A model generated the notes under the pieces. That model ran no database searches and was not told the DNA's origin. It worked only from the letters and a program-made list of their open reading frames with translations. The translations under genes were made by a program, and so were the position numbers. From Tistrella mobilis (GTDB lineage Bacteria > Pseudomonadota > Alphaproteobacteria > Tistrellales > Tistrellaceae), in assembly GCF_041468085.1 (NCBI RefSeq), contig NZ_CP121017.1, positions 3,781,501 through 3,845,500 on the forward strand: 64,000 nucleotides of DNA, given 5' to 3'. This document shows positions 8,798 through 16,840 of the stretch, in pieces (position 1 is the first letter of the stretch; each line of letters opens with the position of its first letter).

Positions 8798-9379
8798 TCA
8801 GGATGCGGTCCCGATGCCATAGGCAATGATCCCGCCGAGCGTCAGCCAGGTGGAGGCGCCGGCCATGCTGCCCGGATCGGGCGGGGACGTGCCGCCCGCC
8901 ACGAGATCCAGATCCTCGTCGTCGAATTCGAGGTCTTCGACGGCCTGCCTCCGCGTGACGGTCGCCGACGCCGGATCGGGCAGAATGAGATCGATCAGGC
9001 CCGGTTCGGCGTCGATCACATCGACGATGAGGCCGGCAGCAATATCAACGCCCTGGCCTCTCAACATCGCGACCGGCGCCACCCGCAGATCGGCCCGGAA
9101 GACCGGATCCGTTGCCGCACGCCACATCGCGGTCTCAAGCGGCCCCAGCCCCCCCGGCACGGGTGCATCGGTGAAGGGCGGCAGCGTCAGCAGCAGACGC
9201 CCGCGCCGCGGCCTGTGGACCCTCAGCCGGGCGCCGGCGGGCAGCACGACCCCCATGGTGGCCAGCGCTGCGGCGGGGTCCGACAGGAACAGGTCGTGAT
9301 AGCCGTCATCGGTCGCCGCACGCGCCAGGGCGGCGCGCAGCACGTCCGGATCGGGCAGGACGAATGGCTGGACGGTCAT
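8798..9379 (-). CDS. Orphan peptide-natural-product precursor with duplicated nitrile-hydratase-like leader and GG site
   Basis: A 193-residue protein. Residues about 18-70 (with DPAAALATMGVVLPAG and LLLTLPP) and about 84-140 (with PVAMLRGQGVDIAAG and LIDLILPDP) read as two copies of the nitrile-hydratase-alpha-like leader module of NHLP precursors. An acidic stretch then leads to EDLDLVAGG, a classic double-glycine leader end at residues 162-163. The remaining 30 residues are a candidate core: Ser/Thr/Gly-rich, no cysteine, hydrophobic C-terminus (WLTLGGIIAYGIGTAS). GGGGTG lies about 5 bases before ATG 9379. No modifying enzyme or peptidase-transporter is adjacent, so export and maturation would depend on genes elsewhere. 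Family call is by pattern, not search. Confidence 0.7.
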   Translation of the reverse strand: MTVQPFVLPDPDVLRAALARAATDDGYHDLFLSDPAAALATMGVVLPAGARLRVHRPRRGRLLLTLPPFTDAPVPGGLGPLETAMWRAATDPVFRADLRVAPVAMLRGQGVDIAAGLIVDVIDAEPGLIDLILPDPASATVTRRQAVEDLEFDDEDLDLVAGGTSPPDPGSMAGASTWLTLGGIIAYGIGTAS

Positions 9380-9636
9380 GCGGCACCCCGGCGCGGGTGG
9401 TGATGGCGAGTACGACGGCAGGCGAAGAATGAGACACCGGCCGGAAGAGCGGCCCCCGTACGGATATGTGACCATGACAGCGCATGGCCGGGTACGACCA
9501 GTGATCCCGCGCCGCCGATCAATCGCGGTTGATCGCGTCGCACGGTATCCCTGGCTTCTGCACGTGCAGGGGCAGGAGAAGACCTGCATCGTCGTCTGCA
9601 CGACAGATGGTTCCTATGCGTCCCGAGGTGACCCGC

Positions 9637-10479
9637 ATGCCAGGTCCGCGCCGCTATCCGGAGGCCGCTCTCTCCCGCTATCTCTCCAGCGGAATCCATG
9701 CGGTGCACGGCTGGCTTGACGACTTCAGCGCCGAAGCGATCGCAAAGCTCGGCGAGGCCCAGACCGATCACGGCCTGTCGGGGGCCGTGGCCGAAATCGG
9801 CGTGCATCACGGCAAGCTCTTTCTGCTGCTGCAGCTGGTCACCCGGACCGACGAGAAGGGCCTGGCGATCGATCTGTTCGAACAGCAGGAGCTGAACATC
9901 GACCGGTCCGGCCAGGGCGACCGCGGGCGGTTCATCGAAAATCTGCGCAAGCACTGCGGCGGCGAGGACGGGATGGTCATCCGGGCTGCCAGCTCCACCG
10001 ACGTGACCGCCGGCGAGATCAGGGCCACCGTCGGTCCCGTGCGCCTGTTCAGTGTCGATGGCGGCCATACCGAAGCGCTGACCGCCAATGATCTGAAGCT
10101 GGCCGCAGGGTCTCTGGTCGAGGGCGGCATCGTGGTCCTCGACGACCACTTCAACCCCTACTGGCCCGATGTGGCCGCCGGGCTCGGCCGCCACATCTTC
10201 GTCGACCAGTCACCGCTCAGGCCCTTTGCGATCACGCCCGGCAAGGTGTTCCTCTGCCATCCGGACTGGTCGGCCACCTGGCGCGATGCCCTCGTCAAAG
10301 CTTTCCCGACCGCCCATGAAAAGCAGAGCGAAATGTACGGCGCCCCGGTCGAGATTCTGGGCATCGGGCGGTTTTCGCTGCGGGCCGAGGCCGACCGCCA
10401 TCTCTGGCAGGTCAAGGCCTATGTGAAGGCGCGGCCGGCGCTGGCGTCGCTTGCCCGCAAGCTGACCGGCCGCAATTGA
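9637..10479 (+). CDS. Class I SAM-dependent methyltransferase (Methyltransf_24-like)
   Basis: A 280-residue soluble protein. The SAM-binding motif I is GAVAEIGVHHGKLFLLL (about residues 45-61), followed by AIDLFEQQ as the acidic end of strand 2, and LFSVDGGHTEALTANDL plus GGIVVLDDHFNPYWP, the pattern of Methyltransf_24 enzymes acting on small molecules or sugars. Substrate is unknown. The start at 9637 is decided by GAGGTG six bases upstream; earlier ATGs at 9607 and 9616 are in frame. It diverges from the leader-GG peptide gene across about 257 bases, so coregulation is possible but unproven. Confidence 0.78.
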   Translation: MPGPRRYPEAALSRYLSSGIHAVHGWLDDFSAEAIAKLGEAQTDHGLSGAVAEIGVHHGKLFLLLQLVTRTDEKGLAIDLFEQQELNIDRSGQGDRGRFIENLRKHCGGEDGMVIRAASSTDVTAGEIRATVGPVRLFSVDGGHTEALTANDLKLAAGSLVEGGIVVLDDHFNPYWPDVAAGLGRHIFVDQSPLRPFAITPGKVFLCHPDWSATWRDALVKAFPTAHEKQSEMYGAPVEILGIGRFSLRAEADRHLWQVKAYVKARPALASLARKLTGRN

Positions 10480-10500
10480 AGACGCCGCCCCCGGCTGCCG

Positions 10501-11769
10501 TCACCGCATGGTCGATGGCAGCCAGAGGGCGATGTCGGGCCAGATCATGACCAGGACCAGACCGATCACCATCAGGAACACATAAGGGCCGACGCCGCGG
10601 ATCACCTCTCCCATCGGCGCCTTGGCAATCGCCTTGATGGTGAACAGGTTCATGCCCACCGGCGGCGTGATCAGCGCCAGTTCCAGGTTGATGGTCAACA
10701 GAATGCCGTACCAGATCGGGTTGATGCCCAGATGGGCCATCACCGGCAGGACGACCGGCGTGGTGATCAGGATGATCGAGATCGTCTCCAGGAACATGCC
10801 GAGGAGCGCGATCAGCACCATCATCGCGATCAGGAAACCGGCGACGCCCACATCCCAATGGACCACCAGTTCGACGATCTGCTGCGGCACGCGCATCTTG
10901 GTCAGCACATGGCCGAAGACGCCGGCAGCCGCCAGAATCATGAACAGCATGGCCGAGGTGCGGACCGCATCCATCGCCGAGGCCCAGAGGTCGCGCAGGC
11001 CGAAATTGCGATAGATGACGGCCGAGACGACCAGCGCCGCCAGCGCACCGGCCGCCGCCGCCTCGGTGGCCGTGAAGACGCCCGCATACATGCCGCCCAG
11101 CACGAAGACCGGCAGCGACAGGGCCCAGCCCGATTTGCGCAGCGCCCGACCCATCTCTCCCAGCGACGCCCGCGGCTGGCGGAGCGTGCCGCGATCATTG
11201 ACCGCGCACCAGACGGCGAAGAGCACCGCGATCATCAGCCCGGGCAGGATGCCGGCCATGAACAGGCCGCCGATCGAGGTGTCGCTGATCACGCCATAAA
11301 GCACCATCGGCCCCGAGGGCGGGATCAGGATGCCGAGCGTGCCGCCGGCAGCCACCACGCCATAAGCGACGCGCGGTTTGTAGCCGTAATGGATCATCTG
11401 CGGGATGGCCACGGCGCCCACGGTCAGCGCAGTGGCGATGCTGGAGCCCGAAATGGCCGCGAAGATGGTGCAGGCGAAGACCGTGGCGATACCGATGCCG
11501 CCGGGCAGATGCCGGAGCAGGGTATGGGCGGTGCCGTAGAGATCGTCCACCACCCGGCCGCGGATCATGATATGGGCCATCAGGGTGAAGAGCGGGATCG
11601 CGACCAGCAGATAGCTGTCCAGCTGGCCGAACACCACTTCGCCCAGCGCGCCGAGGTCGCCCTGGGTCACCAGCAGCAGCCCGCCGGCGAACAGGCCGAG
11701 CCCGGTGAAGACCGGCAGACCGGTCAGCAGCACCAGCACCACACCGGTCAGGATGAGCAGGAAGGTCAT
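10501..11769 (-). CDS. dctM: TRAP transporter large permease (DctM)
   Basis: A 422-residue inner-membrane protein with about twelve hydrophobic helices spanning the whole length, matching the usual DctM size. Landmarks are GSSIATALTVGAVAIPQMI (about residues 106-124) and the PPSGPMVLYGVISDTSIGG region, both conserved in the ion-coupled large TRAP subunit that forms the transport channel. The start overlaps the end of dctQ (ATGA), giving translational coupling. It is the last gene of gntR-dctP-dctQ-dctM on the minus strand. Substrate is probably an organic or hydroxy acid, given the adjacent dehydrogenase. Confidence 0.95.
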   Translation of the reverse strand: MTFLLILTGVVLVLLTGLPVFTGLGLFAGGLLLVTQGDLGALGEVVFGQLDSYLLVAIPLFTLMAHIMIRGRVVDDLYGTAHTLLRHLPGGIGIATVFACTIFAAISGSSIATALTVGAVAIPQMIHYGYKPRVAYGVVAAGGTLGILIPPSGPMVLYGVISDTSIGGLFMAGILPGLMIAVLFAVWCAVNDRGTLRQPRASLGEMGRALRKSGWALSLPVFVLGGMYAGVFTATEAAAAGALAALVVSAVIYRNFGLRDLWASAMDAVRTSAMLFMILAAAGVFGHVLTKMRVPQQIVELVVHWDVGVAGFLIAMMVLIALLGMFLETISIILITTPVVLPVMAHLGINPIWYGILLTINLELALITPPVGMNLFTIKAIAKAPMGEVIRGVGPYVFLMVIGLVLVMIWPDIALWLPSTMR

Positions 11770-12377
11770 GGACGCGGGCCTCCCTCTGCCGATGCCGCGG
11801 GCTCACCCGCCTCGTCGACCGGGGACAGCCCGGCCGCCATGCGGGCAAGACCACCAAGTGCCCCCAGCAGCAGCAGGATGCCGCCGATCCCGACGAAAGC
11901 CTGAGGATATTCCATCGGCATGGCGAGATAGCCGGTCGAGACGATGCCGATCATCCGCGTGAAAGAGACCATCTCCCAGGCTTCGATGATCAGGATCACG
12001 CCGACGATGCCGACCGCGACCAGCCCCGCCGCCGCAACCGCGGCGCCGGCCCGGCGCCCCAGCCGCTGGGTCAGCACGTCGACCGAGATGTGTTCGCCGC
12101 GGCGCAGCGCATCGAGTGCACCGAGCATGACGATCGCCACCAGCCCGTAGCCGACCAGTTCGTCGGTCCAGACCACAGGCCGGCCGGCGAAATAGCGCTG
12201 AATGATCGACCAGCAGATCAGCACGAAGGCCGTCAGCAGCATCACCGCCGCGATCCCGGCGGCCAGAAGCGAGATCACGCGCACCACCCGGTCGAAACCG
12301 AGCAGCAGGCGGGCGAGACCACCCGCGACCACCGGGGACGGTGGCGGCGGGCGGTGACCGGTCGGTTCGTGCGACAT
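11766..12377 (-). CDS. dctQ: TRAP transporter small permease (DctQ)
   Basis: A 203-residue inner-membrane protein with four hydrophobic helices, the first at about residues 32-55 (VISLLAAGIAAVMLLTAFVL) and a conserved WTDELVGYGLVAIVMLGAL segment of the DctQ family. The N-terminus is proline-rich and the C-terminus carries a charged extension. It would associate with DctM as the small subunit. It starts 30 bases after dctP and its stop overlaps the dctM start. Confidence 0.93.
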   Translation of the reverse strand: MSHEPTGHRPPPPSPVVAGGLARLLLGFDRVVRVISLLAAGIAAVMLLTAFVLICWSIIQRYFAGRPVVWTDELVGYGLVAIVMLGALDALRRGEHISVDVLTQRLGRRAGAAVAAAGLVAVGIVGVILIIEAWEMVSFTRMIGIVSTGYLAMPMEYPQAFVGIGGILLLLGALGGLARMAAGLSPVDEAGEPAASAEGGPRP

Positions 12378-12406
12378 CGGCCGGGACGGTCCCCTGTCGT
12401 CTCCGC

Positions 12407-13453
12407 TCAGAGCGCGTTGACGAGGTCGACGAGCTTCGCCGCGTCGGGGCTGGACGCCTTGAAGGCCTCCATCACCGGCGGCAGCATCACGGCTTCGAAA
12501 GCAGCCGCCTCTTCCGGGGTCTGGACATGAATGGTCATGCCCTTCTCCTGAAGATCGCGGATGGCGGCTTCGGCCGTCTTCTCGGTCAGCGGAATCGAGG
12601 CCGCCTCGGCCGACTTCGCGGCATCGTCGACCACCTTGCGCAGCTCCGGCGCCAGGCCGTCATGCCAGGACGGGTTGACGTAGAGATGGAAGTAGACGCT
12701 GAAGAAGGGCGAGACCGTGCCGTATTTCTGCACCTCGTAGAACCGGCGGCTGAAGGCGGCCGACACGTCGGTCAGGCCGGCATCGATCACGCCGGTCTGC
12801 AGCGCCTGATAGACTTCCGAGCCCGGCATCGCCGCCGGTGCAGCACCAGCGGCGATCAGCCCCTCGTCGACCAGCTTGTTCAGGCCGCGGATCTTCACGC
12901 CCTTGAAATCATCGACCGCGATCAACGGCTTGGAGGCCGAGGTGAAAATCGACTGGCGGGTGGTATAGAACCAGGCGATGTTGCGCACGCCCTTTTCGAG
13001 CAGCTTCTCATTCAGCAGCGCCTCGGCAGGCGAGCCTGGAAACTTCTCGATCCGCTCCAGCTTCGTGAAGAAGTAGGGCAGCGTGACGACATTCATTTCC
13101 GGGATGGTGTTGCCCCACTGGAAATTGGTCGACACCGCCGCCTCGACCTGGCCGCGCGCCACCGCCGGATGATTCTGATTGGCCTTGTAGGCCTGCTCGG
13201 CGCCGAAGATCTGGACGTCGATGGCCCCCTGACTCTTCGCCTCAACATCGGCCGCGAACTGGTCGATCAGCTGCGCGATGTGATGCGCGGGCGGCAGCTG
13301 GTGGCTGATCCGCATCACCACCGGATCGGCGGCCTCGGCACCCTGGCCGGCGACCAGTGCCACGGCGAAGGCCGCAGCCGAAAGAAGGCCCGCGAAATGC
13401 TTGCGCAGCAGCCGCTTTGCGGCCGGCGACCGGGTGTCGGCAGGCATGGTCAT
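12407..13453 (-). CDS. dctP: TRAP transporter periplasmic substrate-binding protein (DctP)
   Basis: A 348-residue exported protein. ATG 13453 is preferred because AGGGGAG stands about ten bases upstream and the product then begins with a basic stretch and a hydrophobic signal (SAAAFAVALVAGQGAEAA, cleavage likely after AEA near residue 38). An upstream extension to 13582 has no signal-like character. The mature part (RISHQLPPAHH, GIRGLNKL-type segment VKIRGLNKLVDEG, PGSEVYQALQTGVIDA) is typical of DctP solute receptors, where the arginine in KIRGL binds a carboxylate. This points to an organic acid substrate. Confidence 0.92.
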   Translation of the reverse strand: MTMPADTRSPAAKRLLRKHFAGLLSAAAFAVALVAGQGAEAADPVVMRISHQLPPAHHIAQLIDQFAADVEAKSQGAIDVQIFGAEQAYKANQNHPAVARGQVEAAVSTNFQWGNTIPEMNVVTLPYFFTKLERIEKFPGSPAEALLNEKLLEKGVRNIAWFYTTRQSIFTSASKPLIAVDDFKGVKIRGLNKLVDEGLIAAGAAPAAMPGSEVYQALQTGVIDAGLTDVSAAFSRRFYEVQKYGTVSPFFSVYFHLYVNPSWHDGLAPELRKVVDDAAKSAEAASIPLTEKTAEAAIRDLQEKGMTIHVQTPEEAAAFEAVMLPPVMEAFKASSPDAAKLVDLVNAL

Positions 13454-13550
13454 GGCGTTTCGTCTCCCCTTGGATCGTCTCGTTGATCGTCTGAAATAAG
13501 GGCCGGTCACGGGTCCGGCCGCAGGCGGGCCGGTTACCGCAGCCCCGTCG

Positions 13551-14258
13551 TCAATCCGCCTCGGTCCCATCGAGGACGGCAAACCCGCGCACCGCGAAGC
13601 CGCGGCGCTGTGTCTTCAGGGCATCGAGCAGCCGGTCGCGGCCATGGCGGACATGCGACTGGATGGCGGCGGCCGCCGCCTCTCCGTCCCCGGCCTTCAC
13701 CAGTTCCACGATGCGTTCATGCTCGATGAAGGCGCGCTCGCGCCCGCCGGTCGACCAGATCTCCAGCCAGCGACCGCGCGCGATGCGGGTCATCACATCG
13801 TCGATCGCGCGCACGAAGAAGGCATTGCCGGCAAGCCGCGCCAGTTCGACATGGAAGGCGATGCCGATATCGAACCACTCGTCGCTGGAGGTGTCCCGGA
13901 CCTCGGGCAGGATCAGCGGTTCGATGCCCGACAGGTCGAGCGCATCGGCACGCGCGGCGGCAAGCCGGACGACCGTGGTCTCGATGGTCTCGCGGAAGAC
14001 ATAGGCCTGCTCGATTTCGCCGATATCGATCGGCGTCACCACATAGCCGCGGCCCTGTCGCTGCACCAGCCCCTCGCCCTCCAGCCGGACCAGGGCCGAG
14101 CGCACCGGCGTGCGCGACGCCGCCAGCCGCCCTTCCAGCCAGCGCTCCGAAATCGCCTCGCCGGGCCGCAACTCCACGCCCAGGATCGCATCGCGCAGCG
14201 ACTGGTACACGGATTGGGTCTGGGTGAGGCTGGGGCTGCGGTCGCGTGTCGCGGTCAT
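13551..14258 (-). CDS. GntR family regulator, FCD subfamily
   Basis: A 235-residue DNA-binding repressor or activator. The N-terminal winged helix spans about residues 12-80 (YQSLRDAILGVELRPGEAISE and TPVRSALVRLEGEGLV), followed by an all-helical FCD effector domain with the metal-ligand type residues D/H in WFDIGIAFHVELARLAGN and IQSHVRHGRDRL. ATG 14258 gives the normal FCD length. It is the first gene of the TRAP operon and is divergent from the Ldh_2 dehydrogenase; a perfect palindrome at 14295-14304 lies between them. The effector is probably the transported acid. Confidence 0.92.
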   Translation of the reverse strand: MTATRDRSPSLTQTQSVYQSLRDAILGVELRPGEAISERWLEGRLAASRTPVRSALVRLEGEGLVQRQGRGYVVTPIDIGEIEQAYVFRETIETTVVRLAAARADALDLSGIEPLILPEVRDTSSDEWFDIGIAFHVELARLAGNAFFVRAIDDVMTRIARGRWLEIWSTGGRERAFIEHERIVELVKAGDGEAAAAAIQSHVRHGRDRLLDALKTQRRGFAVRGFAVLDGTEAD

Positions 14259-14294
14259 CGGAGTCCGGCTTCGCTGGGGGCGTTGCTCAGAGAG

Positions 14295-14304
14295 TGGTAT
14301 ACCA
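14295..14304. promoter_or_regulatory. Candidate GntR/FCD operator palindrome TGGTATACCA
   Basis: A perfect 10-base inverted repeat located 37 bases upstream of the gntR start and 71 bases upstream of the dehydrogenase start. FCD-type GntR regulators usually bind short palindromes of the form T-x-G-T-A-T-A-C-x-A, so this is a good fit by known family preference. Position between divergent genes suggests control of both directions and autoregulation. Confidence 0.65.
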
Positions 14305-14374
14305 TCTGCCGGTCGCGCAAGGGAATTCGCCGGAGAACCGGCAATCCCTCGCCCGCGCAAAGGAGCAGAAAGCG

Positions 14375-15454
14375 ATGCGGATCATCGATCACGAGGTCTT
14401 GCGTGCCGCCGCAGCGGCATTGATCGAGGCAGGCGGCAGCACGCCCGAGGAGGCAAGCATCGTCGCCGGCCATCTGGTCGAGGCGAACCTGGCCGGCCAT
14501 GACAGCCATGGTGTGGGCATGATCCCGCGCTATCTGCAGAACGCCGCCGCAGGCGTCCTCCGCCCGGGCCGCACGGGGCGGGTCGTGGCCGATGCCGGCC
14601 CGATGATCGTGATCGACGGCGAGCAGGGATATGGCCAGGTGATCGCGAAAGCCGCCACCGAGACGGCGATCGCCCGCGCCCGCGAGACCGGGGCTGCGGT
14701 GCTGGCACTGCGCAACTGCCACCATATGGGCCGGATCGGCAGCTATGGCGAGCAGGTGGCTGCCGCGGGCCAGGTGGGGCTGATGTTCGTCAACGTCACC
14801 GGGTCACCGTCGCTGGTGGCGCCGCATGCAGGCTTCGACCCGCGCTTTTCCACCAACCCGATCTGCCTGTCCTTCCCCGGCCCCGATGGTGCGCCGCCGG
14901 TGATCTTCGACGCCGCCACCAGCGGCGTGGCGCTCGGCAAATGCCGGGTGGCGATGAACAAGGGCGAGCCGATGGCAGAGGGGCTGCTGATCGATGCCGA
15001 GGGCCGGCCGACCACCGATCCGGGGGTGATGTTCGCCGACCCCCAGGGCGCGCTGCTGCCCATGGCCGGCCACAAGGGCTATGGGCTGGCCCTGTTCTGC
15101 GAACTTCTGGCCGGCGCCCTTGCCGGTGCCGGAACCTCTCAGCCCGGCAATCCGCGCTCCGACGCCATCCTGAACAGCATGTTCGCGATCGTGATCGAGC
15201 CCGGCCGGCTTGTCGACACCGCCTGGCTCGCGGCCGAGACCCGCGCCCTGCTCGACCACATGCGATCCTCCCGCTCCGCCCCGGGGCAGCCGGTGCTGAT
15301 CCCGGGCGAGCCCGAAATCGCCGCCCGCGCCGCCCGGCGGGCCGGGGGCATCCCGATCGACGACACCACCTTCGGCCAGCTGCGCACGGCCGGGCTGGCG
15401 GCGGGGATCGCCGCAGCACGGCTCGATGCGCTTGGCCTCGGCCTTCAGCCATAG
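14375..15454 (+). CDS. Ldh_2 family NAD(P)-dependent dehydrogenase (malate/L-lactate/ureidoglycolate type)
   Basis: A 359-residue oxidoreductase of the Ldh_2 superfamily, which reduces 2-oxo acids or cyclic imino acids. Family marks include GHDSHGVGMIPRYLQNA (about residues 38-54) with the catalytic histidine, ALRNCHHMGRIGSYGEQ, and NPICLSFPGPDGAPPVIFD followed by GHKGYGLALFCELLAGAL. AAAGGAG 9 bases before ATG 14375 decides the start. It is divergent from gntR and probably degrades or interconverts the acid imported by the TRAP system. Exact substrate (malate, sulfolactate, diketogulonate, piperideine-carboxylate) cannot be told. Its last 10 bases overlap the convergent membrane-protein gene. 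Confidence 0.9.
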   Translation: MRIIDHEVLRAAAAALIEAGGSTPEEASIVAGHLVEANLAGHDSHGVGMIPRYLQNAAAGVLRPGRTGRVVADAGPMIVIDGEQGYGQVIAKAATETAIARARETGAAVLALRNCHHMGRIGSYGEQVAAAGQVGLMFVNVTGSPSLVAPHAGFDPRFSTNPICLSFPGPDGAPPVIFDAATSGVALGKCRVAMNKGEPMAEGLLIDAEGRPTTDPGVMFADPQGALLPMAGHKGYGLALFCELLAGALAGAGTSQPGNPRSDAILNSMFAIVIEPGRLVDTAWLAAETRALLDHMRSSRSAPGQPVLIPGEPEIAARAARRAGGIPIDDTTFGQLRTAGLAAGIAAARLDALGLGLQP

Positions 15455-15939
15455 GCGATCATCCGTCCCTCGACGGCGATCCAGCACCAGAGAGCGAGCG
15501 ATACCGCCGCCTGAATACGGAGCCCGGAGGGCACCTGCCCTCCGGGCTCCGGCCGGGCAAGCCGATGCTTCCAGAAGATATGCACCAGGCCGGCATTCAA
15601 GATACCGGCCAGGATGAGCAGAAGCTTCAGCCGGAAGCCGTCATGCACCGCAAGCGCCCTCGCATCGGCCGCAAACATGGCGATGCCCGAGACGATCAAC
15701 AGAAACAGTCCCCCTGCGGCGGCCGGCACCATATAGCGGACCACCGCCGACAGCGGCAGGGCGCGCAGCGCCCCCAGCAAGCGGAGATCGAGCAGGCCGA
15801 TGCCACCCAGGAGCAGGACAAGCCCCGCCAGATGAGCAAGATTGGCGACCGGATAGGCGAGAACGGAGCCACGCATGAACGTTCCCGCCGCCGAGGCCTC
15901 GACAGCCGCCGCGGCGAGCTCCGTCAGGGCCGCCGCCAT
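15445..15939 (-). CDS. Small membrane protein, DUF6644/DUF2214-like
   Basis: A 164-residue inner-membrane protein with four hydrophobic helices. The segment HLAGLVLLLGGIGLLDLRLL (about residues 35-54) with its D-L-R-L-L is typical of this uncharacterised family. Function is unknown; the family is often found beside DUF6152 periplasmic proteins, as here. Its ATG overlaps the stop of the upstream gene by one base (TGATG), so the two are translated together. Confidence 0.75.
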   Translation of the reverse strand: MAAALTELAAAAVEASAAGTFMRGSVLAYPVANLAHLAGLVLLLGGIGLLDLRLLGALRALPLSAVVRYMVPAAAGGLFLLIVSGIAMFAADARALAVHDGFRLKLLLILAGILNAGLVHIFWKHRLARPEPGGQVPSGLRIQAAVSLALWCWIAVEGRMIAYG

Positions 15940-16286
15940 CAGCGCAGTTCGACGGTTTTACCATCGGCCGTAATGCGCTCGGCCCGGATTTCAGGTGTCC
16001 CGTCCCGGCGCGGATAGCCCTCCACCGTCACTTCGCGCCCTTCGGCAATCATCTCAGCCGAAAGTCCACGGGCGGTCATGCGCGAGGGGGGCGCCAGAAC
16101 AACACTCCAGAGCGCGCCTTCATGCCGGATTTCGAGCGAACCGTGCGGGTTGCCATAGTTCGACGAGATCACGGGCCCGGTGACGACAAGGGGCCTGGAG
16201 GCATCGTAACTGCTCCAGCCATGGTGAGCATAGGCGACGGCGGGAATGGCGAGCGCAAGGGCGGCGGCCGCAGTGGCGATGCGCAT
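15939..16286 (-). CDS. Secreted DUF6152-like protein
   Basis: A 115-residue protein with a signal peptide (RIATAAAALALAIPAVAYA, cleavage near residue 20) followed by AHHGWSSYDASRPLVVTG and later SVVLAPPSRMTARGLS, the hallmarks of DUF6152. It is predicted to be periplasmic, possibly metal-related given the HH after the cleavage site, but no function is established. It heads a two-gene operon with the DUF6644-like membrane protein; ATG 16286 is the start that exposes the signal peptide. Confidence 0.8.
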   Translation of the reverse strand: MRIATAAAALALAIPAVAYAHHGWSSYDASRPLVVTGPVISSNYGNPHGSLEIRHEGALWSVVLAPPSRMTARGLSAEMIAEGREVTVEGYPRRDGTPEIRAERITADGKTVELR

Positions 16287-16418
16287 GAAACGTCTCCCCG
16301 GTTGTGCGGCACGAGGTGTCGTGGCGCGTTGCACTGCCCGGGATGTAGCTGGCGCGGTCCGTGATGCCCAGCGTCGACATGAACGGCCTGTGGCGTTTCC
16401 CACAGCCGAAAAACGACG

Positions 16419-16444
16419 AAACCCCCTGGTTTCCCAGGGGGTTT
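16419..16444 (-). terminator. Rho-independent terminator of tRNA-Val
   Basis: An 11-base-pair stem (AAACCCCCTGG paired with CCAGGGGGTTT) around a 4-base loop, just downstream of the tRNA on the minus strand and followed on that strand by CGTCGTTTTT. It ends the tRNA transcript before the DUF6152 operon. Confidence 0.8.
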
Positions 16445-16447
16445 CGA

Positions 16448-16522
16448 TGGTGGACGCGACAAGGATTGAACTTGTGACCCCCACGATGTCAACGTGGTGC
16501 TCTACCGCTGAGCTACGCGTCC
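16448..16522 (-). tRNA. tRNA-Val (anticodon GAC)
   Basis: On the minus strand the sequence folds as a cloverleaf: acceptor stem GGACGCG paired with CGCGTCC, D arm GCTC-AGCGGT-AGAGC, anticodon stem CCACG/CGTGG with loop TTGACAT giving anticodon GAC, and T arm ACAAG-TTCAATC-CTTGT. The discriminator is A and the 3' CCA is genome-encoded. It reads GUC/GUU valine codons. It is a single gene with its own promoter and terminator. Confidence 0.96.
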
Positions 16523-16840
16523 ATGTCCGCACCGCATCGGGCTTTTCTGTACCCGGTGTCGGTGTGGGCGTTCATATAACGCAGCCCGAAAGGCCGTGCA
16601 AGCCCGGAAATGCATGCCCGTGACGGTTCCGTGTCGCCGCCCCGGGAATGCGCTGCCGCCGCAAGGTGTTGCCCATGCGACGCGGACATGACCGCCCTGT
16701 GCCGCGCGGGCCGGTCGGGGGGACCGAATGGCATGACATAGGGGGCGGAATGCCGTATTCATGTGGGCCTGGATCGATGCGGCACCCGGATGGGACCGGG
16801 CAGCGGGCATCGGCGGCAGATCGGGGGACAAGACCGACCG
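16523..16840. other. Intergenic stretch between tRNA-Val and the amidohydrolase gene
   Basis: This 318-base stretch holds the tRNA promoter and 5' leader on the minus strand and, by position, the promoter of the plus-strand amidohydrolase. I see no further gene, repeat or clear operator in it. Confidence 0.5.
16573..16601 (-). promoter_or_regulatory. Sigma70-type promoter of tRNA-Val
   Basis: On the minus strand TTGCAC and TATATG are separated by 17 bases. The -10 ends about 50 bases before the tRNA 5' end, leaving a leader for RNase P removal. Confidence 0.6.
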
